Shown in pieces: positions 1-11,459 of a DNA stretch of 64,000 nucleotides; positions within the stretch are counted from its first letter, which is position 1, and every line of letters starts with the position of its first letter. The translations under genes were made by a program, and so were the position numbers. A model generated the notes under the pieces. It did no database searches. It saw only the letters and a list, made by a program, of their open reading frames with translations, and was not told the origin of the DNA. The DNA is taken from contig QCXZ01000001.1 in NCBI GenBank assembly GCA_025024175.1, positions 23,926,942 through 23,990,941 of the forward strand. The letters run 5' to 3'. The stretch comes from Rhyzopertha dominica. Taxonomy: Eukaryota; Arthropoda; Insecta; Coleoptera; Bostrichidae.

Positions 1-650
1 GTAAAGCATTAGTAACTGATATATATAGAAATCGTTTGGTTTGTCTTATTGCAGAATACGTGGGCAGGTAGAGAGTACCTATAAACTTACAACGTAGTTG
101 TAGTGGAACATTTATCAAGGGCGGTATGCAGCATTGAATAATCAATGAATCTTTGTTCTCGCTTTTACACACATGTACTTAGAAATGCAAGGGCTTGGAT
201 AATTCCTCGCTAAAATAGATATAACTTCATGACTGGTTGCTTTTTCATTAGTGCTGCAGAACGAAGTTTTATTAAACTTCTGTTTGCAATTAGAGGGTGA
301 AAGCTGGATTTATTAATAACCGCCTCCAGATGCGGAAGCTACATAATAAGGAACGGAGCTAAGCGAATGTGCAGTTTCGCGATATCCACTATCGTTAAAA
401 CTGCCGGTAAGACTCCTTACGATTTCATATTATAAGGGAAGGCATTATTCTAAATACAGGTTATGTACTTGAATTCATGTTATTTGGTCAGGTAGTTTCA
501 AGATAATGGAAATAAAAATGAATGTGCAGTTAGAGAGACAACGTACCGTGCTATTTTTAAAACAAAACGCATCATAAACAGTGATTATACATGGTGGACC
601 ATATGAATGTAATAATGGTAATAATTAAAAACAAGAAGACTACAGATTAA

Positions 651-966
651 CATGCATGTTTATGCGGAGCAGTCTGCACCGCAACCCATTGCAGATAGAT
701 CTATTTCGCTATCATTATAGCTCATCAGTGCAGTTTAGGTCTAGCGCAGACAGCACAGCATATACATGCATGTTAATGTATGTCGGTTCTTGTCCGCTTG
801 CAAAAAGCGACGTGGGGGTCTGCTGTCAAGTTGATGTATGCAGGTGCTCTTGTCAGGCTACAGCTCGCTTCTTTTAGGAAGTAGTTCCCTTAATGGCAGC
901 TGGGTGGCTTTGTCATCGTGTCAGTGTAATGCTGACAGATGGCATTGCCATCTAAATTTCTATTTA
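651..966 (+). mobile_element. Dispersed ribozyme-bearing element, copy A
   Basis: The first part (651-772) is bounded by 26-base inverted arms that begin CATGCATGT and end at GTCTG, and it encloses a hammerhead ribozyme on the minus strand. The remaining body (about 773-966) contains GGTGGCTTTGTCATCGTGTC and ends near the self-complementary AGATGGCATTGCCATCT. The body recurs reverse-complemented at 7085-7285, and its end alone recurs at about 10670-10750, so this is a dispersed repeat. No protein is encoded; the 73-codon frame inside is chance. It could be a SINE- or MITE-like parasite of another element, or a retrozyme. The outer limits are estimated from the shared sequence. Confidence 0.7.
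672..751 (-). ncRNA. Hammerhead ribozyme, type I (family 1, copy A)
   Basis: Read on the minus strand, the core is CTGATGAG (728-721), stem II GCTAT-AATG-ATAGC (721-708), GAAA (707-704), a short stem III ATAG-AT-CTAT, and the cleavage triplet ATC. Cutting is predicted between 694 and 693. Stem I pairs TGCA (732-729) with TGCA (693-690), then GACCT (741-737) with GGGTT (687-683), then GTCTGC (751-746) with GCAGAC (677-672). The flanking arms extend stem I further. All invariant core nucleotides are present. Compared with the copy at 7421-7505, stem I TGCA/TGCA becomes TACA/TGTA and a stem II A-T pair becomes G-C. These compensatory changes argue strongly for a real RNA fold. Hammerheads of this type are known from Penelope-like elements and retrozymes; assignment to either is inference. 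Confidence 0.85.
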
Positions 967-2829
967 TAAAAAGATAAAATTTCTTTTAGCTCTTCTTTTT
1001 GCACATTTTGGTGACCCTGAATTTTGTTTTAGGACGCAGTTATTTCGTTGTCATGGCGACTAACCTTGTGTTTTTAAAAGCACTATAGTATTTTCTGTTC
1101 ATATTTGGAATTAATCCATTCTAGCTAGCACTTCAGTAAAAATACAAAAATTTAACTTCAAGAGCGTTGCCGAAGAGAGAGCAATATGCCTAATGAACAT
1201 TTTGACACTCTTGTATGTAATGTCAACATTATATAAGCTATGCAAGATTTTTACAGCATATTTTATTAATAAATGCTACTTACGCTAATTTAATTCAGAT
1301 TAGACACTAATACTAATTTAAGAAAACAAATGCATAAGATATTCCCCATTTACACGGAGACAATGGCCCCCCGGAAAATTACGAAGAGGTAGGAGTTGGG
1401 TCCAACTAATTCCACGTGTACGTACCTGCTAGCTAGAAAAGGTTCTATGCGAGTTGGGTCCCACTGGTTCCTCCCAATAAAGCAATTACAGGGGTTTATT
1501 ACTGAGGATATTATACTTCTCAAAATCTCCTGTTCCTGATATTTTGTCATTCATTGGTTGTAGATTTACAATTTAGCCACCCCTTTATAAAATGTGTAAT
1601 ACTTGGGCTAAGACAAATGATCAAAGCAATTTCCAATTTCAGTTATATTGTAAGTGAAAAGGCAAAGGACTTATTGATATAAATAAGTTCAAGTTCGGTT
1701 TTCACAAATTTATAAAAAAGGGGCCGTAAAAAGGTGGATGTATACAAATAAAAAAAACTGTGGCAACGCATTTATTAAGAAAGAGAGTAAGTTTTAGAAA
1801 GTTTAAATCTTTTTCTTTCGGCTTTTAATGCTGTTAGATTTTAAATTAGTGTATAAGATCAATACATATTGTTTTACTCGCGACTGCTTTTACAAAAAGA
1901 AAGTTCAAATTATGAAAGTTTTTAAATTACGAACTAGATAACTGACAATTGTCAAACATGCTTACGTGATATGCAGTAAACAATTAAAAACAATATCATA
2001 CGGGGCCAAAACAGCAAAGCTTTAGTGTAAATCATTAACTTGCATTTTAAACAGTACAGAATTGTTATATATTTATATCTTAAGGTATGCATTATTCTTT
2101 ATGCCTAAACATAAATAAATATAAAATAAAATGCAGGGTGTTTTAGTTAAAAGTTAAATTTTAAAGTTTCTTGGCTTATTTAAAGGGTGTTTTCATATAA
2201 AGAGTTACAAATCTTCAAAATTAAATGAGATGGGAGTTTTAAGTTGTTTTCTAAAAATTTTTTAATAAATCAGAACGAGTTTTTGCACAATAGTAACTCT
2301 CACCAACTATCTTTGTGCTACACACTCATAGTTCTGAGTTTACCCTAAAAGAGTGAAGTATACTACGCCTTTATTTTTGTCAGAATTATTTTGGGACTTA
2401 TAAATGAATATTTTTGGAAAGCAAGCTTGTTTCATTTTAAACGCTGTGTCTCTCTTATTATTTTGTTATTATTATTATGCTCAGTTTAGCTATAAAAAAA
2501 CTGAAATCGAAATAATTGTATTTCCACATGTTTTATTATTATTATTATGTATATAAGTTATTCAATATACCTATACTAATTTATGCTTTAACGATCTTTA
2601 TGTGGAATACTAGGTATTATGGAATTTCTAAGAAAATATTTTTCTGTAATACTACGGCTTACTGGAACCCAACTTGCATTGCAGATTAGTATACTTGCTT
2701 CGGCCGGGACTAAATTCGCCTACTCCCAAAATTACCAAGTACCTACTTACATTCCTAATCTAGTCTAGACAAATCAACGCTATTTTATCTCTCACGGTGC
2801 TGTTCTAATTCGGCTATGTTTTGAGGACG
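967..2829. other. Unassigned AT-rich DNA
   Basis: I see no gene here. A block at about 1350-1510 has above-average GC and a repeated GTTGGGTCC motif but gives no recognisable protein. The rest is low-complexity AT-rich sequence with ATT runs near 2457-2550. Confidence 0.5.
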
Positions 2830-3290
2830 ATCTTATATACCATGGGTATTAGGCGTCCCATAAAAAAATTACATGGTGTCAGGTTGGAAGACCTCAGTGA
2901 TTATTTGATGGCCGCTCTTCTGTCAATTTAACGTTTTGGAAAGACACACACGGCGCACATCACGGTGGTAATGGGGTGGTGATCCATCTTGCTGAAACCA
3001 CATGTCCCTGATTCGCATTCCAAGGACATGAGAACATACGAACTTCTATTGCCAGTCAAGTTACCAATGATCATAAATGGACCAGCAAACGCGGTTATCA
3101 TATATTTCTGCTCAAACGTTTATTTTTTGTGGTCGTTGTGTGTGATGCAATGAGGATTCTCGGGCGACCAATAAAAAAAGCCTGATCGGTTAAGACAAAA
3201 ATGTATTGGAAGTTTGTATTATTATATACACGGTCCATCATAAATTCACAAAATTCATTACGCCCATCGTTATCGTCATCATCTGTACCA
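2830..3290 (-). pseudogene. DDE transposase relic (DUF4817/DDE_3 insect family)
   Basis: In shifting minus-strand frames the conceptual protein runs GRNEFCEFMMDRVYNNTNF (about 3270-3215), then MWFQQDGSPPHYHRDV (about 3006-2955). These match, in order, the R-EFCEW--D and FQQDGAPPHY signatures of the IS630/Tc1-mariner-like DDE transposases with an N-terminal DUF4817 domain that are common in insects. The following WP-RSPDLTPLDFFLWG block survives only as a degraded trace (FFYGTP). Several stops and frameshifts interrupt it, so it is inactive. Related fragments occur at 36590, 41745, 52531 and 61990 in this window. Confidence 0.7.
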
Positions 3291-4440
3291 TTATTTAACG
3301 GAAACTAGCGAGCGGAAAGGTGGGGATTTTCTGTCATTTCCAACAACACTCTCTCATCTCTCATCATTTGTTCCTAGTTTCTCAGTCCCAGGTTGCGGAA
3401 CATCCTTTACTTTATATGTTTGCCTATAACTGAGTTATTTGTTCTTGGTTACGATAGAGTTCGTTAAAAAGGTTGCAGGCTTCGATTTGTGCTCTTTTGC
3501 GATCGTCGTATCCAACTATTATTGAAATACGACTTGTCTGTATCTGTAAAAAAGGTACTTTAAAAAAAAGAACACGAAACAGTTGTTATTTTTACTTTTT
3601 CACCCACGTCACTTTGACAAAAGAGTGAAAATTTTCATTAGGCATGACCCTATAATTCGGCAACGTTTATATTTTTACCAAAATGGTAGTTTTCCTAAAA
3701 TCTTTTAATGCAACTCCATTGAAATTTTATATGTTCATATCAAAAAGAGTTGATTTTAAAAATGAAGAGAAAGTAGAATGCTACCGCCTGGCCGGCTACA
3801 GTTTCGCTGGGTTGGTAGGGTGATACGCGTGTTGTTAGTGGGCACGTAGCACATATTACAGAAGTTTGGGGACTGGAATGGGGAGGTTACCATGTGCAAC
3901 GAAATAATTAACTACTAAAAATGTGCAAAAAATAGCTTAAAAAGAATTGTCTAATTTTTTTTTATACAAAGTGTTAAAAATTATTAGCATTATTCCATAC
4001 ATATGAAACACCGAGTAGAATATAACACATGCGGTTGATTTGTTCTAAACCGAGTCGGCAGCCGAAGATTATAATCAATCAAATCTGTTATATGGGTATC
4101 GGCACTGAGTCATTCAACATTTGTCGTCATCCCATTTTCCTTGGCTCCAAAAGAAGGACTGTAAATTGTAAATGAAATCTGTATCAACAATTAATAAATA
4201 AATTATCACATACGTTATTAATATTTAGAATCATTGTAATACATTCAAAGTTCTGTTAATATTGTATCACTTTGTTGAATTAAATAAAAACTAATAACGC
4301 GTGCAATTCTAACCACATTGGCACCCTAAATTGAGCAAGTCCTTAGAACGTTAAAAGTGTAAAGGTGAGGTTTTTTAAATTATTACTATTGGTTCTGCCT
4401 GTTTGATAATTAGCCAGTTCATTATTTTTTACTATTACTT
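3291..4440. other. Unassigned intergenic DNA
   Basis: No gene is visible. A short GC-richer patch at 3780-3900 has no recognisable RNA polymerase III boxes or protein and may be an eroded repeat. Confidence 0.45.
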
Positions 4441-4552
4441 ACTAATAAATTATATAACATACATAGATAAATGGACATACACAAACACCCATATCCTAGG
4501 CGGGACTCGAACTCGCAACTTCGGAGTCCATAGGCAGACACTCTACCCACTT
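4441..4552 (-). repeat. tRNA-derived SINE fragment
   Basis: On the minus strand AGTGGGTAGAGTGTC (4551-4537) matches a tRNA D-arm / A box and GTTCGAGTCC (4512-4503) matches the T-loop / B box, at roughly tRNA-like spacing. After the T arm the sequence runs into a non-tRNA AT-rich tail (about 4500-4441) instead of closing an acceptor stem. That is the layout of a tRNA-derived SINE rather than a functional tRNA. The 5' acceptor half appears to be missing or diverged. Confidence 0.6.
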
Positions 4553-4849
4553 TTTGATAAAAATTAAAAAGAAATGTGTAGTTACTATAAGCTGCCCTCC
4601 TAAAGGATGTTCAAAATCGTTATGTAGAGAAAACTAAAAGCATCAACATGGGTCCATATTGTATTGAGGCCTTATATTTCAAAATTAAAAATCTGACAGG
4701 CGTAAGATAGCTAACATCTTGTTGCCATATTGTGACGAGCTACATAGTTGCCATAAGGGGTGGCAAGGTAACATAATGTGCGCATGATCTATTATAAGAT
4801 CTACGTGAGAACCTGAGCAGAAGTTTGACTATTCAATTGAAATGCGCGA

Positions 4850-5745
4850 AATATCTAAAGAGAGATATCAGAAGAAATATGAAGACTTCCACAAGTGGTG
4901 GAAAAGCAAGAATGTAAAGATGTTGATGAGGATGCATTGCTAGCATATGCCAAAGGGTACCTGAAATGCTTTCTCCTACGTCGTCATAGACCAAGATATC
5001 ATCGCTGAAGCTCTTTTAGAAAATTAATGATAATATTGACACTTCAAGATTATATTTCACAGATATGGTGCAATAGTTGTGTTTTTAAACAAAAATCTGA
5101 AGGTTACAGGCCAAATAAGCAAAAATTTTAAGTGAAGAGGAAGGAATTGAGTTTCTTCTGGGAGTATAATATTATCATACTTGGTTACTTGAAAAGGTTG
5201 AAATACTAATTATTGTTGACCGATTTTTTCAATATTATTCTCCTTTAGTTTGTAGTTTTGGCGCCTGTGGGCGAGATGAACTTATTCAATTGACTGTAGT
5301 TGATTTCGAAAATACCAGTACTAAAGTTTTCGTTACACTGAGTTATACTAAAAACATTGTAATCCGGAAATTCAGCAATTTTTAATTGATTACAGAAATG
5401 GTTGACCTATTAAACAAGTTGTGGGCGTCTAAACTATTGTAGGTATGCCAAACAAGTTTGCTACGTTCTTAAAAGCTACCATGCTTGTGGTAAATGGTGG
5501 TATTTTGCTATCAGTGAAATACTTGGAGGTTGCAAATCCTCTGCGATGGAGATGTCTGCTTCCAAGAAAATGAAAATTGCGATACAACTGCTTTAAAATT
5601 GTGAGAATGCAGTAGCTACAGGGACAACCGCAGTATCTACAAGTTTGACCACAACTTGATAGCGCCCTTTCCTGTTGCTGGCTTACAAATTTCAAATCAT
5701 TACAATTGCAAGTACAATTTTCACATTCACTACAGAAAATATATT
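4850..5745 (+). pseudogene. Crypton-like tyrosine recombinase relic
   Basis: The plus strand carries, in order but with frameshifts and stops: KKYEDFHKWWKSKN (about 4873-4915), the N-terminal SAM-like part; QKSEGYRPNKQK (about 5090-5130), resembling the FLKRKSEGYKPKKSK linker; FGACGRDELIQLTVVDFE (about 5254-5310), the block with the first catalytic Arg; a further stretch with GMPNKFATFLKAT; then GGCKSSAMEMSASKKMKIA (about 5526-5585), equivalent to GGWKSSTVAEGYI with the catalytic Tyr lost. The order and spacing fit the insect Crypton / DUF3504-like tyrosine recombinases. The central HCFRRS box is not recognisable. It is clearly non-functional. An antisense open frame across 5429-5695 is a shadow. 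Confidence 0.7.
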
Positions 5746-7084
5746 TTTATATTATATTGTATGTATAATAAATAATCCTTGAAACGGAAATTTTACATTC
5801 CAAAAACCTTTAATCCAGCATGTACTCATATTTTTTTACAAAAGGTATCTCTAAAATTACTTTTAACTTGTCAGTTGAGTTTTATAAAAATAAAATAGGT
5901 TAGAATTACGAAAAATAATTAACGACGCTCCCAGGCAGATTTCTTTCAATACACCTCTTAATCCTTTCTTTTCAAGAATTCGCATTCTACACCAATTAGT
6001 CGCAGAACTTTAATATTCTACAGCCATCACAATATCTTCTACCGTGTTCTGGCGCCCCGAGCGCTAATTAAGTCTCGCAGAAGTCCTAACGGTTGAAACT
6101 CATCTCGCCGTTGTTTTTCGGCCAACATGTTACGACGAAAGCTACCTTCGAAAACTCGTAAGCAATTATTCGCAAGAAATTGAAACGCCATACGGAGTTG
6201 AAGTTTGGCTTTGTAAAGGTAACGCTAATAAGAAACCAAAACTCTGGTCAAGCTGTTAAAACTTGAACAGGGCAGCGGTAGTGTAATACAAGTATTTTAT
6301 AAAATTATAGATACATTCGAATAAGTTCCCTCTAGTATTTTAATATTCCAGGTTGCACTCTGGTACCTTTTAAAATTCTGGTCAAGTAACATTCCAAACA
6401 AACCTAACGTGTTTTCTGCGTTTACCTGTTTCTTAATAGCTGGGCAACTGACATATAATACTATGTTAGATACTCTTAGCACCACCTATTGTAAAATTTT
6501 GAAGTAGTCGTCGTTTGCAATCTAACTAATACACCAATTCTGCATAGAAATGTAGTACTGAAATCAGTGTATGAAAGTATTAATTCTTTCAAGCGCTTTT
6601 GAGAAGAAGCCTAATTCCCTCTAATGCAGTCGCGACCCAGTATCGGGTGATTATCTTTCTTTTGCAAAACGAAAAGAAAATACTAGTAAATGAACTTGAA
6701 TAATTCACTCGACCACTTTAGCAAGAAACTAGTATTGTTCTTCTTAATTAAAAAAAAGAACTACTGCCTAACAAAAACGTCGTCTACAAATTTTTGTCAA
6801 TGTGGTAGTTTTCTTGATCCTTACCTACTTACCTACTGGTTACCCTGGTGCGGTTGCTGAAAAGTTAATAATTAAAACAATGAAAACTTTAATATCTAAA
6901 ATACGTAACAAAATGCAACAGAACGAAATATCGAACAACAGTGCAAAGCCTAGGAACATTAGGGATGTGAGATAACATCCAAGAAACGGCCATATCTCTC
7001 TTGTGAGTAGAGGCGGTGCAGTTTTAACTTTTCGAGTCAATGACATATCGGAAAATGTCAATATGATGTTAGTAGAAAAAATAG
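5746..7084. other. Unassigned intergenic DNA
   Basis: Short open frames on the minus strand (6297-6485, 6840-7097) show no family resemblance. A GC-richer patch at 6040-6220 has scattered CpG but no motif I recognise. Confidence 0.4.
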
Positions 7085-7310
7085 ACGGCAATGTCATCTG
7101 TCAGCAATGATCTGACACGATGACAAAGCCACCTAGCTGTCTTAATGGATACTATTTCCTAAAGGAAGTGACCTGTAATGTGACAAGTTAGCATGCACCT
7201 GCACACATCAACCTTACATCAGCCCCCCACGGCACTTTAAACTGACGGGCAAGAACCGACATACATAAAAATATATGTCTATGCCATGCTGTCTGCACCT
7301 CAACTAACTA

Positions 7311-7372
7311 TTCAGTTAGATCTATTTCGATGTCATTAAAGCTCATCAGTGTAGTTTAGGTCTAATAACTAA
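7311..7372 (-). ncRNA. Degenerate hammerhead ribozyme (family 1)
   Basis: On the minus strand CTGATGAG (7349-7342) and GAAA (7328-7325) are intact. Stem II has decayed: GCTTT-AATG-ACATC has two mismatches. Stem I proximal pairing TACA against TGAA has one mismatch. It is probably inactive, but clearly homologous to the copies at 672-751 and 7421-7505. Confidence 0.65.
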
Positions 7373-7420
7373 CATTATACCAAGCCTTTAGTATATAGGT
7401 AAAACCAGTTCTACGCCATG

Positions 7421-7505
7421 TTGCCTGCATTAGACCTAAACTACACTGATGAGCTGTAATAGCAGCGAAATAGATCTATCTGTAGCTGGCTGCGATGCCG
7501 ACAGC
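7421..7505 (+). ncRNA. Hammerhead ribozyme, type I (family 1, second unit of copy B)
   Basis: The core reads CTGATGAG (7446-7453), stem II GCTGT-AATA-GCAGC (7453-7466), GAAA (7467-7470), and stem III ATAG-AT-CTAT followed by the ATC triplet, with cleavage predicted after C7480. Proximal stem I pairs TACA (7442-7445) with TGTA (7481-7484). Outer stem I pairing is weaker than in copy A, and longer arms pair at 7274-7293 / 7500-7519. The invariant core is complete, so activity is plausible. Confidence 0.8.
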
Positions 7506-7521
7506 GCAGCATAGACATGCA

Positions 7522-9290
7522 ATTTTTTTTCAATCTGATGTGTTTTGTTAGCTACGACTTTGGATGTAGTAAGTGTTAATATCCAGTAATACACACCATA
7601 TTAGAACTATATTACCGTAAATGATTCCGTTATATCGGTTCATAATATAACAATTTCCTTTGTTGAACTATTTGTTGCAAAAGTTTTATTGCACATTACA
7701 ATGTTTAATAAATATATTTGCTGGTCGCGAAGAAAAAGCAACCGGGTCACAGGGCACAGAGTTTGGGAAATATGTATAAGCTAATCGAAATGCTGCCAAT
7801 TGATATTGTAATCTGTACGCAGGCTGCTTAAGCTAAAAAGATAATTGGGTAAATTTTGTATGAAATGGCAATTAGGCAGCAAGAAGAAGGATCAAAATAA
7901 AATATATGGCTTTTAAAAGGGTAATCATATGAGTCTACGACAAAAATGCATGAACTTGAACAGTTAAATTGTTGAAATTTTCTTACCAAACTGTATAATA
8001 TGTTGTAAAAAAGGCTGCCCAAAAATATTGTCCGAAAATAAAAATTTAAGAGATTGGTGAAAGCGATAGTGTGATAGAACTCAACTTCTTTATAAAATGA
8101 CTCAATTAAGGTAAGTAAGGTAAGTAACTACATAGGTAGGTGCAAAGAAACGTTTTAAACCTATGTTTTAATTTAAAGTTGCCTTGCGTGATTTGGGCTA
8201 CACATTTAGAAGATTAAACCAAAGTCAACACGTCACGGAGTCTGAAGGAATGGTTCAGTGGCCTATAGGACTCTTAACTATAACTAGAGAATACAGCATT
8301 TAGGGAAAAACATCGTGAATCCACGCGAAAAACAATAGCTTCCAAATATAGAACAAGAAACTGTTAATATTGTCTGACAATGCAGATTCTCATTCTCACC
8401 AGCTCGAAAAAATTCCGCACAGAGCAACACAAAAATCCGAAATAGTTCAGTTTCTACAAAAATTCAATGTGGAAATTCCGACAGAAGTAAAAACGAAACA
8501 ATTTTGGTTTTGACACACTATAAAAATTCAAAAAAAAATATGCAGTGGATAAGATATTGAATTAATTTTGTCCGATCTTGAACTAAGTACTCGGAAGGAC
8601 AATACCCACCCGGAAAGCTCTTCTGCTGTCATAAAATAGCATGCACAAAATAGGAAAATTGTGTGCAACGTGTATAAAAAGTGCAAAACGGACAACACCG
8701 CACCGCCGCAAATATAATAATCACCTCCAGTAAAAACAACTTTTTTCTTTTCCTGTCTGGGCTGGATGGTATCCTGAAAGCGCGTGCCGTTGATTCACAG
8801 CTGGTTGTAAATAAGGAACATTTTTTAGTTGAGTACCTTTTAGTAATAAAATATTATGAGATGAGGCCTTCGGCGGAAGTCTAAATGTAATAAATTTTAT
8901 GGGATGTAGCACACTCTAATAGTGATCGATGCAAAGCAAAAAATCTTTAGGTAGTATACAATTCTTAAGTTCGCAGGACCAGATTGTTTTTGACGAGAAA
9001 AGGATTTTTTTGTTTTTAGTTCAACTTTGCAGTCAGTAACAGATGTGGTGGTGGTGTTTATAAATATACATTATATTCATGTCTTTTAATATCCAATGGA
9101 ATTGAATTGTTCGAAATAAGGAAGCATCTGCGTTTACTATAGTAATATTAGTGATAATAGCGACGTAATTTCTGTTTGTGAAGAAAATATCGCGGTTTGT
9201 AAATGAGGAAAGGATTTAACATCCAAAGGAGTGCATATTGAATTGTTATGAAAATCTTTTGTCTTAAAAACATAGTGCTCCGATGCTGCG
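7522..9290. other. Unassigned AT-rich DNA
   Basis: No recognisable gene. A GGTAAGTAA motif is directly repeated at about 8109-8128, like a decayed microsatellite. The open frame at 8681-8884 and its antisense partner show no family features. Confidence 0.45.
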
Positions 9291-9296
9291 GAATTA

Positions 9297-10280
9297 TTGA
9301 AAATTAAATATGCAACTGCCAAAAAGGTCAAGAAGAAACCATATTTTACAAGTAAATTTTGGCAAATGATATATGGTATGTTTGTTGCAAAAATTTATGA
9401 AGTCTATTCCGAAAATATGATGCCAACCATAAAATCTATATTGGGGCAGAATTATTGGAAGATGAAAATCAAATCCCCTATAAATTAAAATTTTCTAATT
9501 ATGACATTTTAATAAGTACGTTTTTATTAATTTTAGAAACCTTAAAACAAAAAAATGATCCAAGGGGTTATATTCTTTAATCAAGTAGAATCGTCCAAGC
9601 ACGAATTCGCTATTTAGAAGTCATTTAAAATTCTTGTAATTCGAACCGAAACATATTTTTGGATGAGACTTGGTTCGATACTCATGATATAAAACAACTG
9701 GGACTCGCTGATGATTCGAGTAATAGTGATTTGAAACCACCACCATCTCGTTGTAAATATGTAACTATTTTACACGCTGCGCGCTGGAGGGATCAACGTT
9801 TGGGTATCACGCGGTTATGTTAAAAATATAAAAAAATAATCAATGCACGAGGGTGTCATCCACACTATTTCAATAGTGGTGCAGTGAATAATTATTTCCT
9901 AATATTAAGCCTACAACTGCCATTGCAATGGGTAATAATATGCTATTTCATTCAAAGCAAACTGTAAAAATTACTTACTAATAGGTCAAAAAATAGGTCG
10001 GCAATTACACAGTTTTTGCATAAAAAATGTGGCAAAAATGAGAAAATACCTTTTAGCACCTGTTGCAGATCAAAATTTTACAATATAAACAACTTGACGA
10101 AATTGCAAAGTCGTGTGAAATTTTTACGTTACCTTCATAGTTTTTGGGTTTTTAATTGTACAGAACTTATATGGGAGGATTTTGAACTAAACCACGGAAA
10201 CACAACGCATTCTGAAAGTTTCCCGGTTGTAATCAATATCATTCGGAAACAAGTTAATTTAATAAATTCCCAAAAATGAG
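9297..10280 (+). pseudogene. IS630/Tc1-mariner-type DDE transposase relic
   Basis: Several frames on the plus strand together recall an insect DDE_3 endonuclease. SSRIVQARIRYLEVI (about 9584-9630) resembles the linker before the catalytic core. IFLDETWFDTHD (about 9650-9690) carries the first catalytic Asp in the usual YLDETW context. PPSRCKYVTILHAARW (about 9740-9790) matches the GKGKRLIILHAG block. NCTELIWEDFELNHGNTT (about 10162-10210) matches the NPIELIW block near the last acidic residue. Stop codons and frameshifts separate the pieces, so the gene is dead. It belongs to a different subfamily from the DUF4817-type relics elsewhere in the window. Confidence 0.75.
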
Positions 10281-10659
10281 AAAATTGTGTAAAACATGTA
10301 GCTTTAAGCTTTAAAATTCAGCCACCTGAAAATATTATATAATGTACATAATATTTTAACGCTTGTCTACGTTATGCTGTCTCCACTGTCTCCAACTACA
10401 GACAGCGTGACACAGAACTGCTTTTGCCTAATACCAAAGCAATGGTATGATGTAAGTAAAAAGGTACAGTCATTAAATATATTACAGTACCGCAAATCAT
10501 TGTCCATATTTTTGCACTAAAATGACGGATGAAAGCAAAACCATACAAACCAAATAGATTTGATCCCGTCTTCTACGCATAAACATGTAAATTTACCGCT
10601 GCTATTTTGCACTATGGCGGACGATTCCGGTACTTTATCTATGTAGTGACTTTATAAAA

Positions 10660-10750
10660 AGGAAGATGACAATGCCATCTATCAACAACAAACTGACATG
10701 ATTACAAAGCCATCTAACTGCCTGAAAGGGAACTTTTCGATATAGCTCTG
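10660..10750 (-). repeat. Terminal fragment of the family 1 ribozyme element
   Basis: The minus strand reproduces the end of copy A: AGATGGCTTTGTAATCATGTCAG-like sequence, then GATAGATGGCATTGTCATCT, then a TTTTTATAAA run like that after copy A. No hammerhead is attached. A GC-richer stretch at 10375-10412 shows weak likeness to the ribozyme arm but is not convincing. Confidence 0.5.
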
Positions 10751-11450
10751 CAAATATGTTTTAAAAATAAAAAATACATTTCGGATTTGTCGAAAAAGTC
10801 AGACTCTTTGCCTGGGGTTATATTTGAGCACGTGCCGTTGCACAGAAAGGACCCTCTCACTAATGTCTATAATGAGCTATAAAATTTTACGAGCAGACAA
10901 AATAAGTGTCTGAACTATATTTTTAGAAGTCCGTAAAGTCTTGGTGTTATTGGGTTCGCGGATATGTTACTCGGCATAATTAAAATAAATTTAAAATTCG
11001 TTCAACTATGTCAACCAGTTCTTTTAATTCAATTGTTTCGTCATTTCAAAATCTCAATTGTCCAATGAATTAAAAATTTCATTTACATAATATTACATAA
11101 TTGTCTATAACCATACAATTTATTTCGTGAGCCTTGAAAAAAAAGTTTTCTTTATTCTTGCGAAATCGATGTGCGCACGCCAATGTGTTGATCCATTTAG
11201 AAGTAGTTTCAGACATTTCATTCTTTTTAACGGTAATTATTAAAACAGCATAAAAGCAACATTATCATTATATCATGTTATTTTCTGAACGACTGAGTTA
11301 CTCGCCAATGTTCAATAGTTTTTGAGCTGTGTATAGTTCAATAACGTCAATAAAAGCCATCCCTTAATATAAGAGAACGACAATAGACATCCGGCATAGA
11401 AAATAGATAAAATCGAAACTATATGTCAACGTAATGACGCCCGCGTCAAA
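10751..11450. other. Unassigned DNA upstream of a CpG-rich block
   Basis: AT-rich sequence with no recognisable gene. It leads into the promoter-like region that begins near 11460. Confidence 0.4.
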
Positions 11451-11459
11451 ATTGTCTAT

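Larger units (their letters stand above)
7085..7521 (-). mobile_element. Dispersed ribozyme-bearing element, copy B (rearranged)
   Basis: The segment 7085-7285 is the reverse complement of the body of copy A (GATGACAAAGCCACC matches GGTGGCTTTGTCATC). It is followed by two hammerhead-like units in opposite orientations, one on the minus strand (about 7318-7370) and one on the plus strand (7421-7505). Both are enclosed by an inverted pair, TATGTCTATGCCATGCTGTC (7274-7293) and GACAGCGCAGCATAGACATG (7500-7519). Relative to copy A, only the second unit has the expected orientation. This suggests inversion of one unit through its palindromic arms, or nested insertion. Confidence 0.65.

Noticed and set aside
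656..877. 73-codon frame as a protein
   Set aside because: It runs through the hammerhead and the repeat body. The RNA structure explains the conservation better.
5429..5695. 88-codon minus-strand frame
   Set aside because: It is antisense to the Crypton-like recombinase relic, where the plus strand has recognisable motifs.
9700..9745. CTGATGA followed by GAAA as a third hammerhead
   Set aside because: No stem II pairs between the motifs and no stem I can form. It lies within a transposase relic.
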